NCBI RefSeq assembly: GCF_014217625.1
Contig: NZ_CP043641.1
Span: forward strand, 186,001 to 250,000
Source of the DNA: Leifsonia shinshuensis
GTDB lineage: Bacteria; Actinomycetota; Actinomycetes; Actinomycetales; Microbacteriaceae
DNA length: 64,000 nucleotides
Direction: 5' to 3'
Positions 19,759 to 29,054 of this stretch are shown in pieces; the first letter of the stretch is position 1, and each line of letters begins with the position of its first letter. Under the pieces are notes generated by a model. It was given only the letters and a program-made list of their open reading frames with translations. It searched no databases and had not been told where the DNA came from. The translations under genes and the position numbers were made by a program.

Positions 19759-19810
19759 CGGCCATCCCCGTCCGCCACGCGGACCCGAACCACCCCGACA
19801 GAGGAAACAC

Positions 19811-20557
19811 ATGAGCGAATTCACGAACACGCCCAAGCTCGTCCTGCTGCCCGCCGTCGACGTCGCCGACGGCAAAGCGGTGCGGCTGACGCAGGGCGAG
19901 GCCGGCAGCGAGACCAGCTACGGCGACCCGGTCGACGCCGCCGCCGAATGGGTGGACGCCGGCGCCGAGTGGATCCACCTGGTCGACCTGGACGCCGCGT
20001 TCGGCCGCGGCGACAACCGCGACCTGCTGCGGAAGGTCATCCGCCAGACCAAGGGCGTCAACATCGAGCTCTCCGGCGGCATCCGCGACGACGCGTCGCT
20101 GGAGCACGCCCTGGAGATCGGCGCGACCCGCGTCAACCTCGGCACGGCGGCGCTGGAGAACCCGGAGTGGGCGGCGAACGTGATCGGCCGCTACGGCGAG
20201 GCGATCGCGGTCGGCCTGGACGTGCGCGGGACGACGCTGGCGGCCCGCGGCTGGACGCGCGAGGGCGGCGATCTGTGGGAGGTGCTGGCGCGACTCGAGG
20301 AGGCCGGCTGCGCCCGCTACGTCGTCACCGACGTGACCAAGGACGGCACCCTCAAGGGCCCGAACCTCGACCTGCTGCGCGAGGTGATGGAGCGCACCGA
20401 ACGCCCGGTGGTCGCCTCCGGCGGCATCTCCAGCCTCGACGACATCGCCGCGCTGCGCGAGCTGGTGCCGCTCGGACTAGAGGGCGCGATCGTCGGCAAG
20501 GCGCTCTACTCCGGAGCCTTCACGCTGCCCGAGGCGCTGGATGTCGCCGGCGACTGA
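19811..20557 (+). CDS. hisA: Phosphoribosyl isomerase (HisA/PriA)
   Basis: TIM-barrel isomerase acting on ProFAR in histidine synthesis. Catalytic aspartates lie in [13 protein letters not shown] (first strand) and [13 protein letters not shown]; phosphate-binding SGGIRD and ASGGISS loops are present. Length 248 residues. In many actinobacteria this protein is PriA, which also does the TrpF reaction of tryptophan synthesis. Whether that holds here depends on whether the genome has a separate trpF. A clear AGAGGAAACAC leader precedes the ATG. Confidence 0.94.
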   Translation: MSEFTNTPKLVLLPAVDVADGKAVRLTQGEAGSETSYGDPVDAAAEWVDAGAEWIHLVDLDAAFGRGDNRDLLRKVIRQTKGVNIELSGGIRDDASLEHALEIGATRVNLGTAALENPEWAANVIGRYGEAIAVGLDVRGTTLAARGWTREGGDLWEVLARLEEAGCARYVVTDVTKDGTLKGPNLDLLREVMERTERPVVASGGISSLDDIAALRELVPLGLEGAIVGKALYSGAFTLPEALDVAGD

Positions 20558-21455
20558 GCCAGGGGACGGGCTGGAGGGCGACCCCGAGGACGCCGGACCG
20601 GGCGCGCCGTCGAGCGGTCCCACCTCCACCGGCGCCGGCCGGCTGGCCGGGTTCGCGGCGACGCTCGCCGCGTTCACGGCGTCCTCCGGCGACTCCGCTG
20701 CGTCCTCCGGCGACTCCGCTGGCCAGCCGTGGGAGGGTCGCGAGTTCGACGACAACCCGTTCGGCGACGACGACGGGTCCGCGCCCCCGGAGCTGCTGGG
20801 TGCGCTCGCCGCGTTCCGCGCCGGCGAGGTCGGCGCTGAGGCCGTGGTGGACGCCGTGCGCGCGGTGCGCGTGCTCATCCCGCTCGTCGCCGAGCTGGGG
20901 GAGGAGGGCACGAGCGACGCCGGGCTCGCGGTCGACAAGACGCAGGAACTCTCCATCGTGACCGTCGCGGCCCCGGACGGGCGACGCGTCCTCCCGGTGT
21001 TCTCGTCGGTGACGGCGATGCAGGCGTGGAACCCGGCGGCCCGTCCGGTCCCGGCTGCGGGACCGCGCGCCGCGCTCGCCGCCGCGTCGGAGGAGACCGA
21101 ACTGCTGGTGCTCGACCCGACCTCGGAGACGGAGTTCGTGCTGCGGCGGCCGGCCGTCTGGGCGCTCGCGCAGGGGCAGCCCTGGCTGCCGAGCGACCGG
21201 GACCCGGTCGTGGTCGCGGCGTTCCGTGCGTCGATCGGCTCCGAGCTCGGGGTCCTCGACGTGAGGCTGGAGGCCGGCGACCCGGGCTACCGGCTCGCGG
21301 GCGACGAACTGGTGGTGCGGCTCACGCTCGCCGCCGGCCTCACGGCCGAGGAGCTGAACGCGATCCTGTCCAGGCTCGCGCAGCGCTGGGCCGCGGACGA
21401 TGCCATCGCCACGCGGGTGGACTCGCTGCGGGTGCAGCTGGTCGCAGGAGCCTGA
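20541..21455 (+). CDS. SseB-like protein
   Basis: Product of 304 residues with the SseB N-terminal-type fold: [27 protein letters not shown], and a later [18 protein letters not shown] stretch. The first 80 residues are low-complexity and contain a duplicated 21-bp unit (20681-20722) encoding SSGDSA repeats. It starts 17 bp inside hisA and is placed after hisA in several actinobacteria. Cytoplasmic, no catalytic motif seen, role unknown. An alternative later start is possible because the tail is not conserved-looking. Confidence 0.75.
   Translation: MSPATEPGDGLEGDPEDAGPGAPSSGPTSTGAGRLAGFAATLAAFTASSGDSAASSGDSAGQPWEGREFDDNPFGDDDGSAPPELLGALAAFRAGEVGAEAVVDAVRAVRVLIPLVAELGEEGTSDAGLAVDKTQELSIVTVAAPDGRRVLPVFSSVTAMQAWNPAARPVPAAGPRAALAAASEETELLVLDPTSETEFVLRRPAVWALAQGQPWLPSDRDPVVVAAFRASIGSELGVLDVRLEAGDPGYRLAGDELVVRLTLAAGLTAEELNAILSRLAQRWAADDAIATRVDSLRVQLVAGA
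20681..20722 (+). repeat. 21-bp direct duplication in the SseB-like gene
   Basis: GTCCTCCGGCGACTCCGCTG plus one base is repeated back to back, in frame, encoding two S-S-G-D-S-A units in the disordered N-terminal region. Confidence 0.85.
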
Positions 21456-21461
21456 GCCCCC

Positions 21462-22706
21462 TCACTTCGCCGTCGGCAGCATCCGCACGCCCGCCACCAC
21501 CGACAGCACCCCGACGATCGCCACGAACCCCACCAGCACCGGGACGAGCGGCCACAGGATGAGCGCCACGCCCACCAGCAGCACCGGCAGCGCCAGCCCG
21601 ATGTAGGCGACCAGGAAGATCGCGGCCAGCACCTCGCCGCGGCGCTCGGGCTCGGCGAGCGACCCGGCGACGAGGATGGACGCGCGGAAGGACAGGCCGA
21701 CTCCCGCGCCGGCCAGCACGCCCGCGATCAGGAACACCGGCAGCGAGTCGCCCAGCACTCCGACGGCCAGTCCGGCCAGGCCGATCGCGACCAGCACCAC
21801 CGCGACGATCAGCGCTGTGCGCGACCGCAGCGGCGCGAACACGATCTGCGACAGCGCGGACGCGGCGAACACCGAGAACGGCACCGCGCCGGCCACGAGG
21901 TGCGACGCGACGTGGAAGGTCCCGGCGAGCACGCTCGGCGCGAGCGAGGTGAACAGGCCGAAGACCGCGAAGCCGGCGAACGCGGCGACGGCCGCGGCCG
22001 AGAACGCGCCGCGGGAGGCCGCGGGCACCGAGATGCGCTGCGGCCGGTACGCGGGGCGCTCCTCGGCGCGTTCCACGGTCTCCGGGACAAGGGTGACCGC
22101 CAGTGCCGCCAGCGCGAGGATCACCAGGAACACCGCGTACGGCAGCAGCAGCGGCGCGGGGAGGAACTGCGCGAACACCCCGCCGATCAGCGGGCCGAGC
22201 GCCAGGCCTCCCGTGTTGACCACCGTGGAGACCGTGCTCGCGAGGCGCGGGCCCTCGGCCGGCCGGGCGACCGACCGCAGCTCGCCGAGGTGCGCCGTCG
22301 CGCTCGCCGTGAGCGCGCCGACACCCACGCCGGAGATGAAGCGCGCGACGATCAGTCCGCTCACGTCGTTCCAGACCAGGAACAGCGCCGCCGCCACGAT
22401 CTCCAGCGCGATCGCGACGAGCACCATCCGGCGCCGGCCCGCCCAGTCGCTCAGGTGGCCGATCAGGAACAGGCTCGCGATCACCCCGACCGCATAGGCC
22501 GCGAAGATGACCGTGACGACCCAGGTCGGGAAGCCGTCGCGCTGCTGGTACAGCGCGTACAGCGGCGTCGGGACGGTCGAGAAGGCCATGACGGCGAGGA
22601 ACGCCGCGGCCACGATCCAGAAGCCGGAGCCGTGGCGGAGGCGCCACGGGCGCGCGTCCTGGCGCGCCGGCGAGGTCGGGTGGGAGGCGGGGGCTTTCAT
22701 CGACAT
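21462..22706 (-). CDS. MFS transporter
   Basis: Twelve-helix major facilitator protein of 414 residues. The N terminus leads into FWIVAAAFLAVMAFSTVPTPLYALY; the loop 2-3 signature is present as GHLSDWAGRRRMV. The SGVGVGALTASATAHLGEL region resembles drug or sugar efflux members. No substrate can be named. It is divergent from a LysR regulator across 87 bp, so the regulator probably controls it. Start ATG at 22706; a second ATG lies two codons later. It converges on the SseB-like gene with 6 bp between stops. Confidence 0.88.
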   Translation of the reverse strand: MSMKAPASHPTSPARQDARPWRLRHGSGFWIVAAAFLAVMAFSTVPTPLYALYQQRDGFPTWVVTVIFAAYAVGVIASLFLIGHLSDWAGRRRMVLVAIALEIVAAALFLVWNDVSGLIVARFISGVGVGALTASATAHLGELRSVARPAEGPRLASTVSTVVNTGGLALGPLIGGVFAQFLPAPLLLPYAVFLVILALAALAVTLVPETVERAEERPAYRPQRISVPAASRGAFSAAAVAAFAGFAVFGLFTSLAPSVLAGTFHVASHLVAGAVPFSVFAASALSQIVFAPLRSRTALIVAVVLVAIGLAGLAVGVLGDSLPVFLIAGVLAGAGVGLSFRASILVAGSLAEPERRGEVLAAIFLVAYIGLALPVLLVGVALILWPLVPVLVGFVAIVGVLSVVAGVRMLPTAK

Positions 22707-22793
22707 GCTGACATGATCCGCCCGCCGCTCGATCGTGTCCAACGAAAGCAACCGATCCTTGCAATCGAGCAGAGCGATCGACAGGATGACGTC

Positions 22794-23693
22794 ATGGACA
22801 CCCGCCAGCTGGAGTACTTCGTCGCGGTCGCCGAGGAGCTGAACTTCACCCGCGCGGCGGCCCGGGTCTTCGCCGCCCAGTCGACCGTCTCGGCCGGGGT
22901 CGCCGCCCTCGAGCGCGAGCTCGGCGTGCGGCTGTTCGAGCGCGACGCGCACGGAGTGACGCTCACCAGCGCGGGGGAGGCGGCGCTCACCGAGGCGCGC
23001 GCCGGGCTCCAGTCCATCGAGCGGCTGCGCGACCTCGGCGCGGGTGACGGGCCGCTGCGCGGGGTGGTGCGGGTCGGGATCTTCACCAACCTGACCTCCA
23101 TCGACCTCCCGGGGATCATGGGCGAGTTCCGCCGCAGGCATCCCGGCGTCGACCTGCGGCTGGGGCCGTCCCCGAGCGGCTCGACCGGGCTGGCGGACGA
23201 CGTCCGGCAGGGGCGGCTGGACGTCGCCTTCTACGGCCTGCCGGACCCGGTGCCCGGCACGATCGCGCTGCCGCTCGCCGACGTGCCGTTCGTGGCGGTC
23301 CTGCCGGAGGGGCATCCGCTCGCGGGCCGCGCGGTCGTCCCGCTGGCCGACCTCGCCGGAGAGCGCTGGGTGGACGCCCGCGCGGGCTTCGGCAACCGGG
23401 TCGTGCTCGACCGCGCGCTCGCCGCCGCAGGTCTCGGCCGGGAGGTCGCGACGGAGGTGTCCGACCTCGGCGAGATCCCGCGGTTCGTGGCCGCAGGGCT
23501 CGGCGTCGGCGCGCTCCCCGAGCTCACGGTCAACCGGGCGGAGGGCGTCGTCGTGCGTCCGTTGTCGCCCGGCGTCGACTGGCGGCTCAGCGTGATCGCG
23601 CATCCGCGCCCGGGAGCCGCCGCCCGCGCGCTGCTGGAGTTGATCGCGGAGCGGTTCGGCCGCCCGATCCCGCCTACGCTGGAGGGACCATGA
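22794..23693 (+). CDS. LysR-family transcriptional regulator
   Basis: Product of 299 residues. The N-terminal winged helix (MDTRQLEYFVAVAEELNFTRAAARVFAAQSTVSAGVAALE) is followed by a type 2 periplasmic-binding-like effector domain (from about residue 90; GVVRVGIFTN, ALPELTV). Divergent from the MFS gene, which it likely regulates in response to that transporter's substrate. The 87-bp gap would hold its operator, but no single T-N11-A motif stands out. Its stop overlaps the next gene by 4 nt. Confidence 0.92.
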   Translation: MDTRQLEYFVAVAEELNFTRAAARVFAAQSTVSAGVAALERELGVRLFERDAHGVTLTSAGEAALTEARAGLQSIERLRDLGAGDGPLRGVVRVGIFTNLTSIDLPGIMGEFRRRHPGVDLRLGPSPSGSTGLADDVRQGRLDVAFYGLPDPVPGTIALPLADVPFVAVLPEGHPLAGRAVVPLADLAGERWVDARAGFGNRVVLDRALAAAGLGREVATEVSDLGEIPRFVAAGLGVGALPELTVNRAEGVVVRPLSPGVDWRLSVIAHPRPGAAARALLELIAERFGRPIPPTLEGP

Positions 23694-23905
23694 CCGTCTT
23701 CGCCGCCCTCGTCCTCTTCGTCAACGCCGTCTTCAACGTGATCGCCTGGCCGCGGTTCTTCGCCCGGGTCCGCTCCGACCAGCGGGCCAGGGACGCCGAC
23801 GGCCGCGCGACGGCGTTCCTGCGCGTGCACGCGACGCTGCTCGGCATCGCTCTCCTGCTCGCGCTGCTGTCCGCGGTCGCGGGGGTGCTGTTGCTCGTCG
23901 CCTGA
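23690..23905 (+). CDS. SCO4848-family small membrane protein
   Basis: Product of 71 residues with two hydrophobic helices (about 2-20 and 48-70) around a basic loop (FFARVRSDQRARDADGRATAFLRVH). It resembles the SCO4848-type membrane proteins of actinobacteria, whose function is unknown. The ATG overlaps the LysR stop and has GGAGGGACC upstream. Confidence 0.75.
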   Translation: MTVFAALVLFVNAVFNVIAWPRFFARVRSDQRARDADGRATAFLRVHATLLGIALLLALLSAVAGVLLLVA

Positions 23906-23926
23906 GCCGGATGGGAGCATGAGGGC

Positions 23927-24490
23927 ATGGCCATCACGATCACCGGCGACGCCGAAGCCGACGCCCTCCTCGACCAGTCCTCGTTCGCCCTGCTCGTCGG
24001 GATGATGCTCGACCAGCAGATCGCGATGGAGACCGCCTTCACCGGTCCCGCCAAGCTGCGCGACCGGCTCGGCTCGCTCGACCCGGCCGGGATCGCCGCC
24101 CTCGACCCCGACGAGCTGGTGGCGGTGATGAAGCAGACCCCGTCCGTGCACCGGTTCCCCGGGTCGATGGCGGGCCGGCTGCAGTCGCTGTCGGCCGCGA
24201 TCGTCGACGACTGGGGCGGGGACACGGCCGCGATCTGGACGCAGGGCGACCCCAGCGGCGCGGAGGTGCTGCGCCGGCTCAAGGCGCTGCCCGGCTTCGG
24301 CGAGCAGAAGGCCAAGATCTTCCTGGCGCTGCTCGGCAAGCAGAAGGGCCTGCAGGCGCCGGGCTGGCGGGAGGCCGCCGGAGACTACGGCGCGGAGGGC
24401 TACCGCTCCGTCGCCGACATCGTCGACCCGGAGTCGCTGACCAAGGTGCGTGAGCACAAGCGCGCGATGAAGGCGGCGGCCAAGGGCTGA
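23927..24490 (+). CDS. HhH-GPD family base-excision repair-like protein
   Basis: Product of 187 residues with the HhH-GPD fold: LLVGMMLDQQIAMETAFTGP near the N terminus and the helix-hairpin-helix LKALPGFGEQKAKIFLALLG. It is short, has no iron-sulfur cysteine loop, and lacks the lysine of bifunctional glycosylases; an aspartate in WREAAGDYG may be catalytic. Actinobacteria often carry this compact version. Target lesion unknown. It ends with a basic KRAMKAAAKG tail. Confidence 0.78.
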   Translation: MAITITGDAEADALLDQSSFALLVGMMLDQQIAMETAFTGPAKLRDRLGSLDPAGIAALDPDELVAVMKQTPSVHRFPGSMAGRLQSLSAAIVDDWGGDTAAIWTQGDPSGAEVLRRLKALPGFGEQKAKIFLALLGKQKGLQAPGWREAAGDYGAEGYRSVADIVDPESLTKVREHKRAMKAAAKG

Positions 24491-24536
24491 GCGGCCCGGC
24501 GGGCCGGATCGCGACCGGGATGTCGGCGGCCCCCGA

Positions 24537-24542
24537 TAGCGT
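24537..24542 (+). promoter_or_regulatory. -10 hexamer TAGCGT, leaderless spacing
   Basis: TAGCGT ends 7 bases before the G of the GTG at 24549. Confidence 0.5.
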
Positions 24543-24548
24543 AGCGGT

Positions 24549-27500
24549 GTGTTCCTCCTCGACGGTGTGATCGTCACCAGCGCCAGCGATCTGACCGAAG
24601 CGTCCAAGTGCGAGTTCGCCTTCCTGCGGACGCTCGACGTCAAGCTCGGCCGGCTGGAGAAGACCGACGAGGTCGAAGATCCGATGTACGTGCGCTCGTC
24701 GCGGCTGGGCGACGAGCAGGAGCACCACATCCTGGAGCGTTACCGCGAGCGGTTCGGCGACGGCGTCGCGGAGATCGAGCGGCCCGAGTCGCTGACCGCG
24801 GACAGCCTCGCGGAGGCCGTGCGCCTCACTGCCGACGCCTTCGCGCGCGCGAGCGAAGTGGTCTTCCAGGCCACCTTCTTCGACGGGTCGTTCGTCGGTT
24901 TCGCGGACTTCATCGTGCGGCTGCCCGACGGTCGCTACCGTGTGCAGGACTCCAAGCTGGCCCGCAGCGCCCGGGTCACCGCGCTGCTGCAGCTCGCGGC
25001 GTACGCCGAGCAGCTGCGGCGCACCGGCGTTGAGGTCGACGAGACGGTCGAGCTGCTGCTCGGCGACGGCTCGGTCAGCGAGCACCGGCTGTCCGACATC
25101 GAGCCGGTCTACCGCAAGCGCCGCGCTCGGCTGCTCGACGTCATCGCCGAGCACGTCGCGGACGCGGGGCCGGTGGAGTGGGGCGACCCGCGGTTCACGG
25201 TCTGCGGCCGCTGCGACACCTGCGACGCGGAGATCGTCGCCGCCCGCGACGTCCTCCTGGTCGCCGGCATGCGCGTCACGCAGCGCGAGCGCCTGGCGGC
25301 GGCGGGCATCACGACCATCGACGCGCTCGCCGCCACGACCGGGCCGGTCGAGGGCATCCCCGACGGCACGCTCGCCGGGCTGCGCGAGCAGGCGAGGCTG
25401 CAGCTGGAGGCCGTCGAGGGCGCGCCGCCGCCCGTGCGGGTCTTCAACGCTCCGGTGCTCGCCGTCCTTCCGGAGCCCGACGCGGGCGACATCTTCTTCG
25501 ACTTCGAGGGCGACCCGCTCTACACGGAGGGCGCAGGCGAGCGCTGGAACCTCGACTACCTGTTCGGCATGGTCGACACCGACGCCCGGTTCACCGCGTT
25601 CTGGGCGCACGACTTCGCCGAGGAGCGGGTGGCGCTGGAGCGCTTCCTGGAGTTCGTCCGCGATCGCCGCGCCGCCCATCCCGGCATGCACATCTACCAC
25701 TACGCGGCGTACGAGCAGACGCACCTGCTCTCGATCTCCGCCCGGCACGGCGTCGGCGAGGAGGAGGTCGACGGCCTGCTGCGCGACAACGTGATGGTCG
25801 ACCTGTACCCGCTGGTGCGCAAGTCCGTCCGGGTCGGCTCGCGGTCGTACTCCATCAAGAAGCTGGAGCCGCTGTACATGGGGTCCGAGCTGCGCGAGAG
25901 CGAGGTGACGAACGGCGCCGACTCCATCACCGAGTACGCGAACGCCCGCGACCTGATCGCGCTCGGGCGCTTCGACGAGGCCCAGCCGCTGCTCGACGCG
26001 CTCGGAGACTACAACCGCTACGACTGCGTCTCGACGCTCCGCCTCCGGGACTGGCTGCTCGCCCGCGCCGCCGAAGCGGGCGTCCCGATCGGCGCCGCCC
26101 CGATGGAGGAGCCGGAGCCGGCCCCGGAGGAGTCCCCGCTGCGCGCGGGCCTGCTCGGGTTCGCCGGGGACCCGCTCGATCCGCACCGCACGCCCGACCG
26201 GGAGGCCGTGGCGCTCGCCGCGGCGGCGATCGACTTCCACCGGCGCGAGCAGAAGAGTTTCTGGCAGAGCCACTTCTCCCGGCTCATCCAGCCGGTGGAG
26301 GAGTGGGCCGACACCCGCGACGTGCTGGTCGTGGAGTCCGTGCGCGTGGTGCGCGACTGGTACCTCGACGAAGGTCAGCGGGTGGAGCGCCGCGAACTGC
26401 TGCTGTCCGGCCAGTGGGGCGCTGGCAGTGCGGTGCGGGTGAGCGAGAGCTCGGGGCCGTTCCTGCTCTACGAGTACCCGGGGCCGTTCCGGCTGCTGCG
26501 TGCCCAGCCGGGCGCGCGGACCGTGCGCAGCGCCGCCGTCATCGACGTCACCGACGACGGCTCGGTGCTGGTGCGCGAGACGCTGCCGGAGGACGTGGCG
26601 GCCTACCCGCACCTCCCGATGGCGCTCACCCCGGCGCCGCCGCCGAACACGCGCCCGCTCGCCGAGGCGGTGCGGGAGTGGGGCACCGACCTGCTGGCCG
26701 CGCGCCGGGACGACCGCTGGCCCCTGAACGCTACCGTCGACCTGCTCCGGCGCACGCCGCCGCGCACGCGATCCGGAGCGCTGGCGCCCGAGGGGCCGGA
26801 GGACGGCAGCGGCCGCATCGCCGCGGTCACCGCGAGCCTGCTCGACCTGGACGCCTCCTACCTGGCGGTGCAGGGGCCTCCCGGCACCGGCAAGTCCTAC
26901 CTCGGCGCCCACGTCATCGCCCGGCTCGTCGCCGCGCACGGCTGGCGCGTCGGGGTGGTCGCCCAGTCGCACGCCGTGGTCGAGAACCTGCTCGACCGGG
27001 TCGTGGACACCGGGCTCGACCCGGCCCTGGTCGGCAAGGTGCCGAGCGGCGCGGCCGAAGCGCCGCGGTTCACGCCGCTGCGCCGCAACGGCCACCTGGA
27101 GTTCGCCGCCGAGCGCGAGGGCCGCGGCTACGTGCTCGGCGGAACGGCGTGGGACTTCGCCAACCCCGCGCGCATCCCGCGCGGCAGCCTCGACCTCCTG
27201 GTGATCGACGAGGCCGGGCAGTTCTCGCTCGCGTCGACCATCGCGGTCGGCGTGGCCGCGCGGAACCTGCTGCTGCTCGGCGACCCGCAGCAGCTCCCGC
27301 AGGTGAGCCAGGGCAGCCATCCCGAGCCCGTCGACGGCTCCGCGCTCGGCTGGGTGAGCGCCGGCCACGACGTGCTCCCGGCCGAGCTCGGCTACTTCCT
27401 CGCTGAGAGCCGCCGGATGCATCCGGCGCTGGCGGAGGCCGTGTCCCGGCTGTCGTACGAGGGCCGGCTGCACGCGCACCCGAGCGCACGCGACCGCGAG

Positions 27501-28070
27501 CTCGGCGGCGTCGAGCCCGGCCTCCACCCGGCACCGGTGGAGCACGTGGGCGACGCGACCGCGTCGCCGCAGGAAGCCGCGGAGGTCGTCCGCATCGTGG
27601 ACGACCTGATCGGCCGCTCCTGGACCGACCCCGCAGCGCACGTTGAGGACGTTCCGCTGGCGCAGGACGACGTCATCGTCGTGACCCCGTACAACGCGCA
27701 GCTGGCCGAGGTGCGCGAGCTGCTGGACGAGGCCGGCTTCCCGCAGGTGCGGGTCGGGACGGTCGACAAGTTCCAGGGCCAGGAGGCCGCCGTCGCGATC
27801 GTCAGCCTCGCCGCGTCGTCGGCCGCCGACGTGCCGCGCGGGATGTCGTTCCTGCTGATGAAGAACCGGCTGAACGTCGCGATCTCGCGGGCGAAGTGGG
27901 CGGCGTACCTGGTGCACTCGCCCGAGCTGACCGAGTTCCTGCCGACGACCCCGGCCGGCGTGGGCGAGCTCAGCGCGTTCATCCGGCTGGTCGAGCCCGC
28001 CGGCTCGGGCCGCCCCGCGCCGTCCACCACCGTGGCTGCGCGGGAAGCCGCTGGTGAGGCGCGGGCCTGA
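24549..28070 (+). CDS. TM0106-type nuclease / RNase H-like exonuclease / SF1 helicase fusion
   Basis: Large protein of 1173 residues with three enzymatic parts. (1) An N-terminal RecB-like PD-(D/E)xK nuclease with GFADFIV and VQDSKLARS motifs. Four cysteines, C21 and C219-x2-C222-x2-C225, are spaced to hold an iron-sulfur cluster as in Cas4/AddB-type nucleases. (2) A central RNase H-like (YprB/RNase_H_2) exonuclease with D318-F-E320 in FFDFEGDPL and an NRYDC motif. (3) A C-terminal superfamily 1 helicase with Walker A GPPGTGKS (776-783) and Walker B VIDEAGQFS (885-893), plus VDKFQGQE and NVAISRAK motifs. Likely a DNA repair or invader-processing enzyme; substrate unknown. Confidence 0.88.
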   Translation: MFLLDGVIVTSASDLTEASKCEFAFLRTLDVKLGRLEKTDEVEDPMYVRSSRLGDEQEHHILERYRERFGDGVAEIERPESLTADSLAEAVRLTADAFARASEVVFQATFFDGSFVGFADFIVRLPDGRYRVQDSKLARSARVTALLQLAAYAEQLRRTGVEVDETVELLLGDGSVSEHRLSDIEPVYRKRRARLLDVIAEHVADAGPVEWGDPRFTVCGRCDTCDAEIVAARDVLLVAGMRVTQRERLAAAGITTIDALAATTGPVEGIPDGTLAGLREQARLQLEAVEGAPPPVRVFNAPVLAVLPEPDAGDIFFDFEGDPLYTEGAGERWNLDYLFGMVDTDARFTAFWAHDFAEERVALERFLEFVRDRRAAHPGMHIYHYAAYEQTHLLSISARHGVGEEEVDGLLRDNVMVDLYPLVRKSVRVGSRSYSIKKLEPLYMGSELRESEVTNGADSITEYANARDLIALGRFDEAQPLLDALGDYNRYDCVSTLRLRDWLLARAAEAGVPIGAAPMEEPEPAPEESPLRAGLLGFAGDPLDPHRTPDREAVALAAAAIDFHRREQKSFWQSHFSRLIQPVEEWADTRDVLVVESVRVVRDWYLDEGQRVERRELLLSGQWGAGSAVRVSESSGPFLLYEYPGPFRLLRAQPGARTVRSAAVIDVTDDGSVLVRETLPEDVAAYPHLPMALTPAPPPNTRPLAEAVREWGTDLLAARRDDRWPLNATVDLLRRTPPRTRSGALAPEGPEDGSGRIAAVTASLLDLDASYLAVQGPPGTGKSYLGAHVIARLVAAHGWRVGVVAQSHAVVENLLDRVVDTGLDPALVGKVPSGAAEAPRFTPLRRNGHLEFAAEREGRGYVLGGTAWDFANPARIPRGSLDLLVIDEAGQFSLASTIAVGVAARNLLLLGDPQQLPQVSQGSHPEPVDGSALGWVSAGHDVLPAELGYFLAESRRMHPALAEAVSRLSYEGRLHAHPSARDRELGGVEPGLHPAPVEHVGDATASPQEAAEVVRIVDDLIGRSWTDPAAHVEDVPLAQDDVIVVTPYNAQLAEVRELLDEAGFPQVRVGTVDKFQGQEAAVAIVSLAASSAADVPRGMSFLLMKNRLNVAISRAKWAAYLVHSPELTEFLPTTPAGVGELSAFIRLVEPAGSGRPAPSTTVAAREAAGEARA

Positions 28071-28074
28071 GAGC

Positions 28075-28080
28075 TACGGT
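28075..28080 (+). promoter_or_regulatory. -10 hexamer TACGGT, leaderless spacing
   Basis: TACGGT ends 7 bases before the GTG at 28087. A GGTGGAGG stretch overlaps, so a leadered start with Shine-Dalgarno cannot be excluded. Confidence 0.4.
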
Positions 28081-28086
28081 GGAGGC

Positions 28087-28500
28087 GTGTCCCCGGAGGA
28101 ACTGGAGGAGCTCGTCATCCTGCGACGAGCCCGCGACAAGATCGATCGCGAGTACGCCGAGCCGCTCGACGTCCCGACGATGGCCGCGTCCGCCTTCATG
28201 TCGCCGTCGCACTTCTCGCGCCGGTTCCGCGCGGTCTACGGCGAGACGCCCTACAGCTACCTGATGACCCGGCGGATCGAGCGCGCGATGGCGCTGCTGC
28301 GCGAGGGGATGACGGTGACGGAGGCCTGCATGGCGGTCGGCTGTACCTCCCTCGGCTCGTTCAGTTCGAAGTTCGCCGAGGTAGTGGGGGAGTCGCCGAC
28401 CAGCTACCGCGCCCGCGAGCACCGCGCCGTGCTCGCCATGCCGAACTGCATCGCGAAGCAGCGCACCCGTCCGGTGCGGTCGAAGCCCATTCCGGGGTAA
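28087..28500 (+). CDS. AraC-family regulator (DNA-binding domain only)
   Basis: Product of 137 residues consisting almost only of the AraC double helix-turn-helix: LDVPTMAASAFMSPSHFSRRFRAVYGETP, then MTVTEACMAVGCTSLGSFSSKFAEVVGESPTSYR. No sensor domain, so its effector or partner is unclear. It is followed after 68 bp by a VOC protein on the same strand. In other actinobacteria such AraC-VOC pairs are common, and the regulator probably acts on that gene. Basic C-terminal tail. Confidence 0.88.
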   Translation: MSPEELEELVILRRARDKIDREYAEPLDVPTMAASAFMSPSHFSRRFRAVYGETPYSYLMTRRIERAMALLREGMTVTEACMAVGCTSLGSFSSKFAEVVGESPTSYRAREHRAVLAMPNCIAKQRTRPVRSKPIPG

Positions 28501-28556
28501 GACCCATCCGGGCAGAGCTGAGCAGGAATGGAGAAGCGCGGCCCGCGCCGCGTTCC

Positions 28557-28562
28557 TAGAGT
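28557..28562 (+). promoter_or_regulatory. -10 hexamer TAGAGT, leaderless spacing
   Basis: TAGAGT ends 7 bases before the ATG at 28569; no Shine-Dalgarno is seen. Confidence 0.55.
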
Positions 28563-28568
28563 GGCCCT

Positions 28569-28988
28569 ATGACCATTTCGCTTCAGTACTCGCACATCAC
28601 CGTCACGAACCCCGAGGAGTCGCTCGCGTTCTATCGTGACGCGCTGGGACTGGACGTCCTGAACGACGTCGAGTCGGGCGGCCACCACTGGATCACGCTC
28701 GGCGTCGCCGGCCGGCCCGGCACCGAGATCGTCCTCTCCGACCCGTACGCGGGCCGTTCGCAGTCCGACGGCGACGCCATCCAGGAGCTCGTCGCCAAGG
28801 GCGTGCTGACCAACGTCGTCTTCCGCACCGAGGACGACCTCGACGGCGTCTTCGAGCGCGTGCGCGCCAGCGGCGCCGAAGTGCTCCAGGAGCCGAAGGA
28901 CCAGCCGTGGGGCCCGCGCGACTGCGCGTTTCGCGACCCGTCCGGCAACATGGTGCGCATCTTGCAGTCGGCGGCGCAGCCCGCGTAG
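28569..28988 (+). CDS. VOC-superfamily (glyoxalase-like) protein
   Basis: Product of 139 residues with two beta-alpha-beta-beta-beta modules of the vicinal oxygen chelate fold: SHITVTNPEESLAFYRDALGLDV and, in the second half, WGPRDCAFRDPSGNMVRILQ. Metal ligands appear to be H13 and a C-terminal acidic residue, but the substrate is unknown. Likely under control of the AraC protein just upstream. A strong hairpin follows. Confidence 0.85.
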   Translation: MTISLQYSHITVTNPEESLAFYRDALGLDVLNDVESGGHHWITLGVAGRPGTEIVLSDPYAGRSQSDGDAIQELVAKGVLTNVVFRTEDDLDGVFERVRASGAEVLQEPKDQPWGPRDCAFRDPSGNMVRILQSAAQPA

Positions 28989-29015
28989 CGAACCGCCCGT
29001 ACCGGGCAGCGTGCG

Positions 29016-29054
29016 GTGTGCGCCGGGAGCCCCCCAATGGCCTCCGGCGCACAC
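29016..29054 (+). terminator. Hairpin terminator after the VOC gene
   Basis: GTGTGCGCCGG at 29016-29026 pairs perfectly with CCGGCGCACAC at 29044-29054, loop 17 nt. It lies 28 bp after the stop codon. Confidence 0.7.

Noticed and set aside
24279..27917. A 1212-codon minus-strand open frame opposite the nuclease-helicase gene
   Set aside because: It is the antisense shadow of a high-GC gene; the translation is His/Arg/Val-rich and has no domain.
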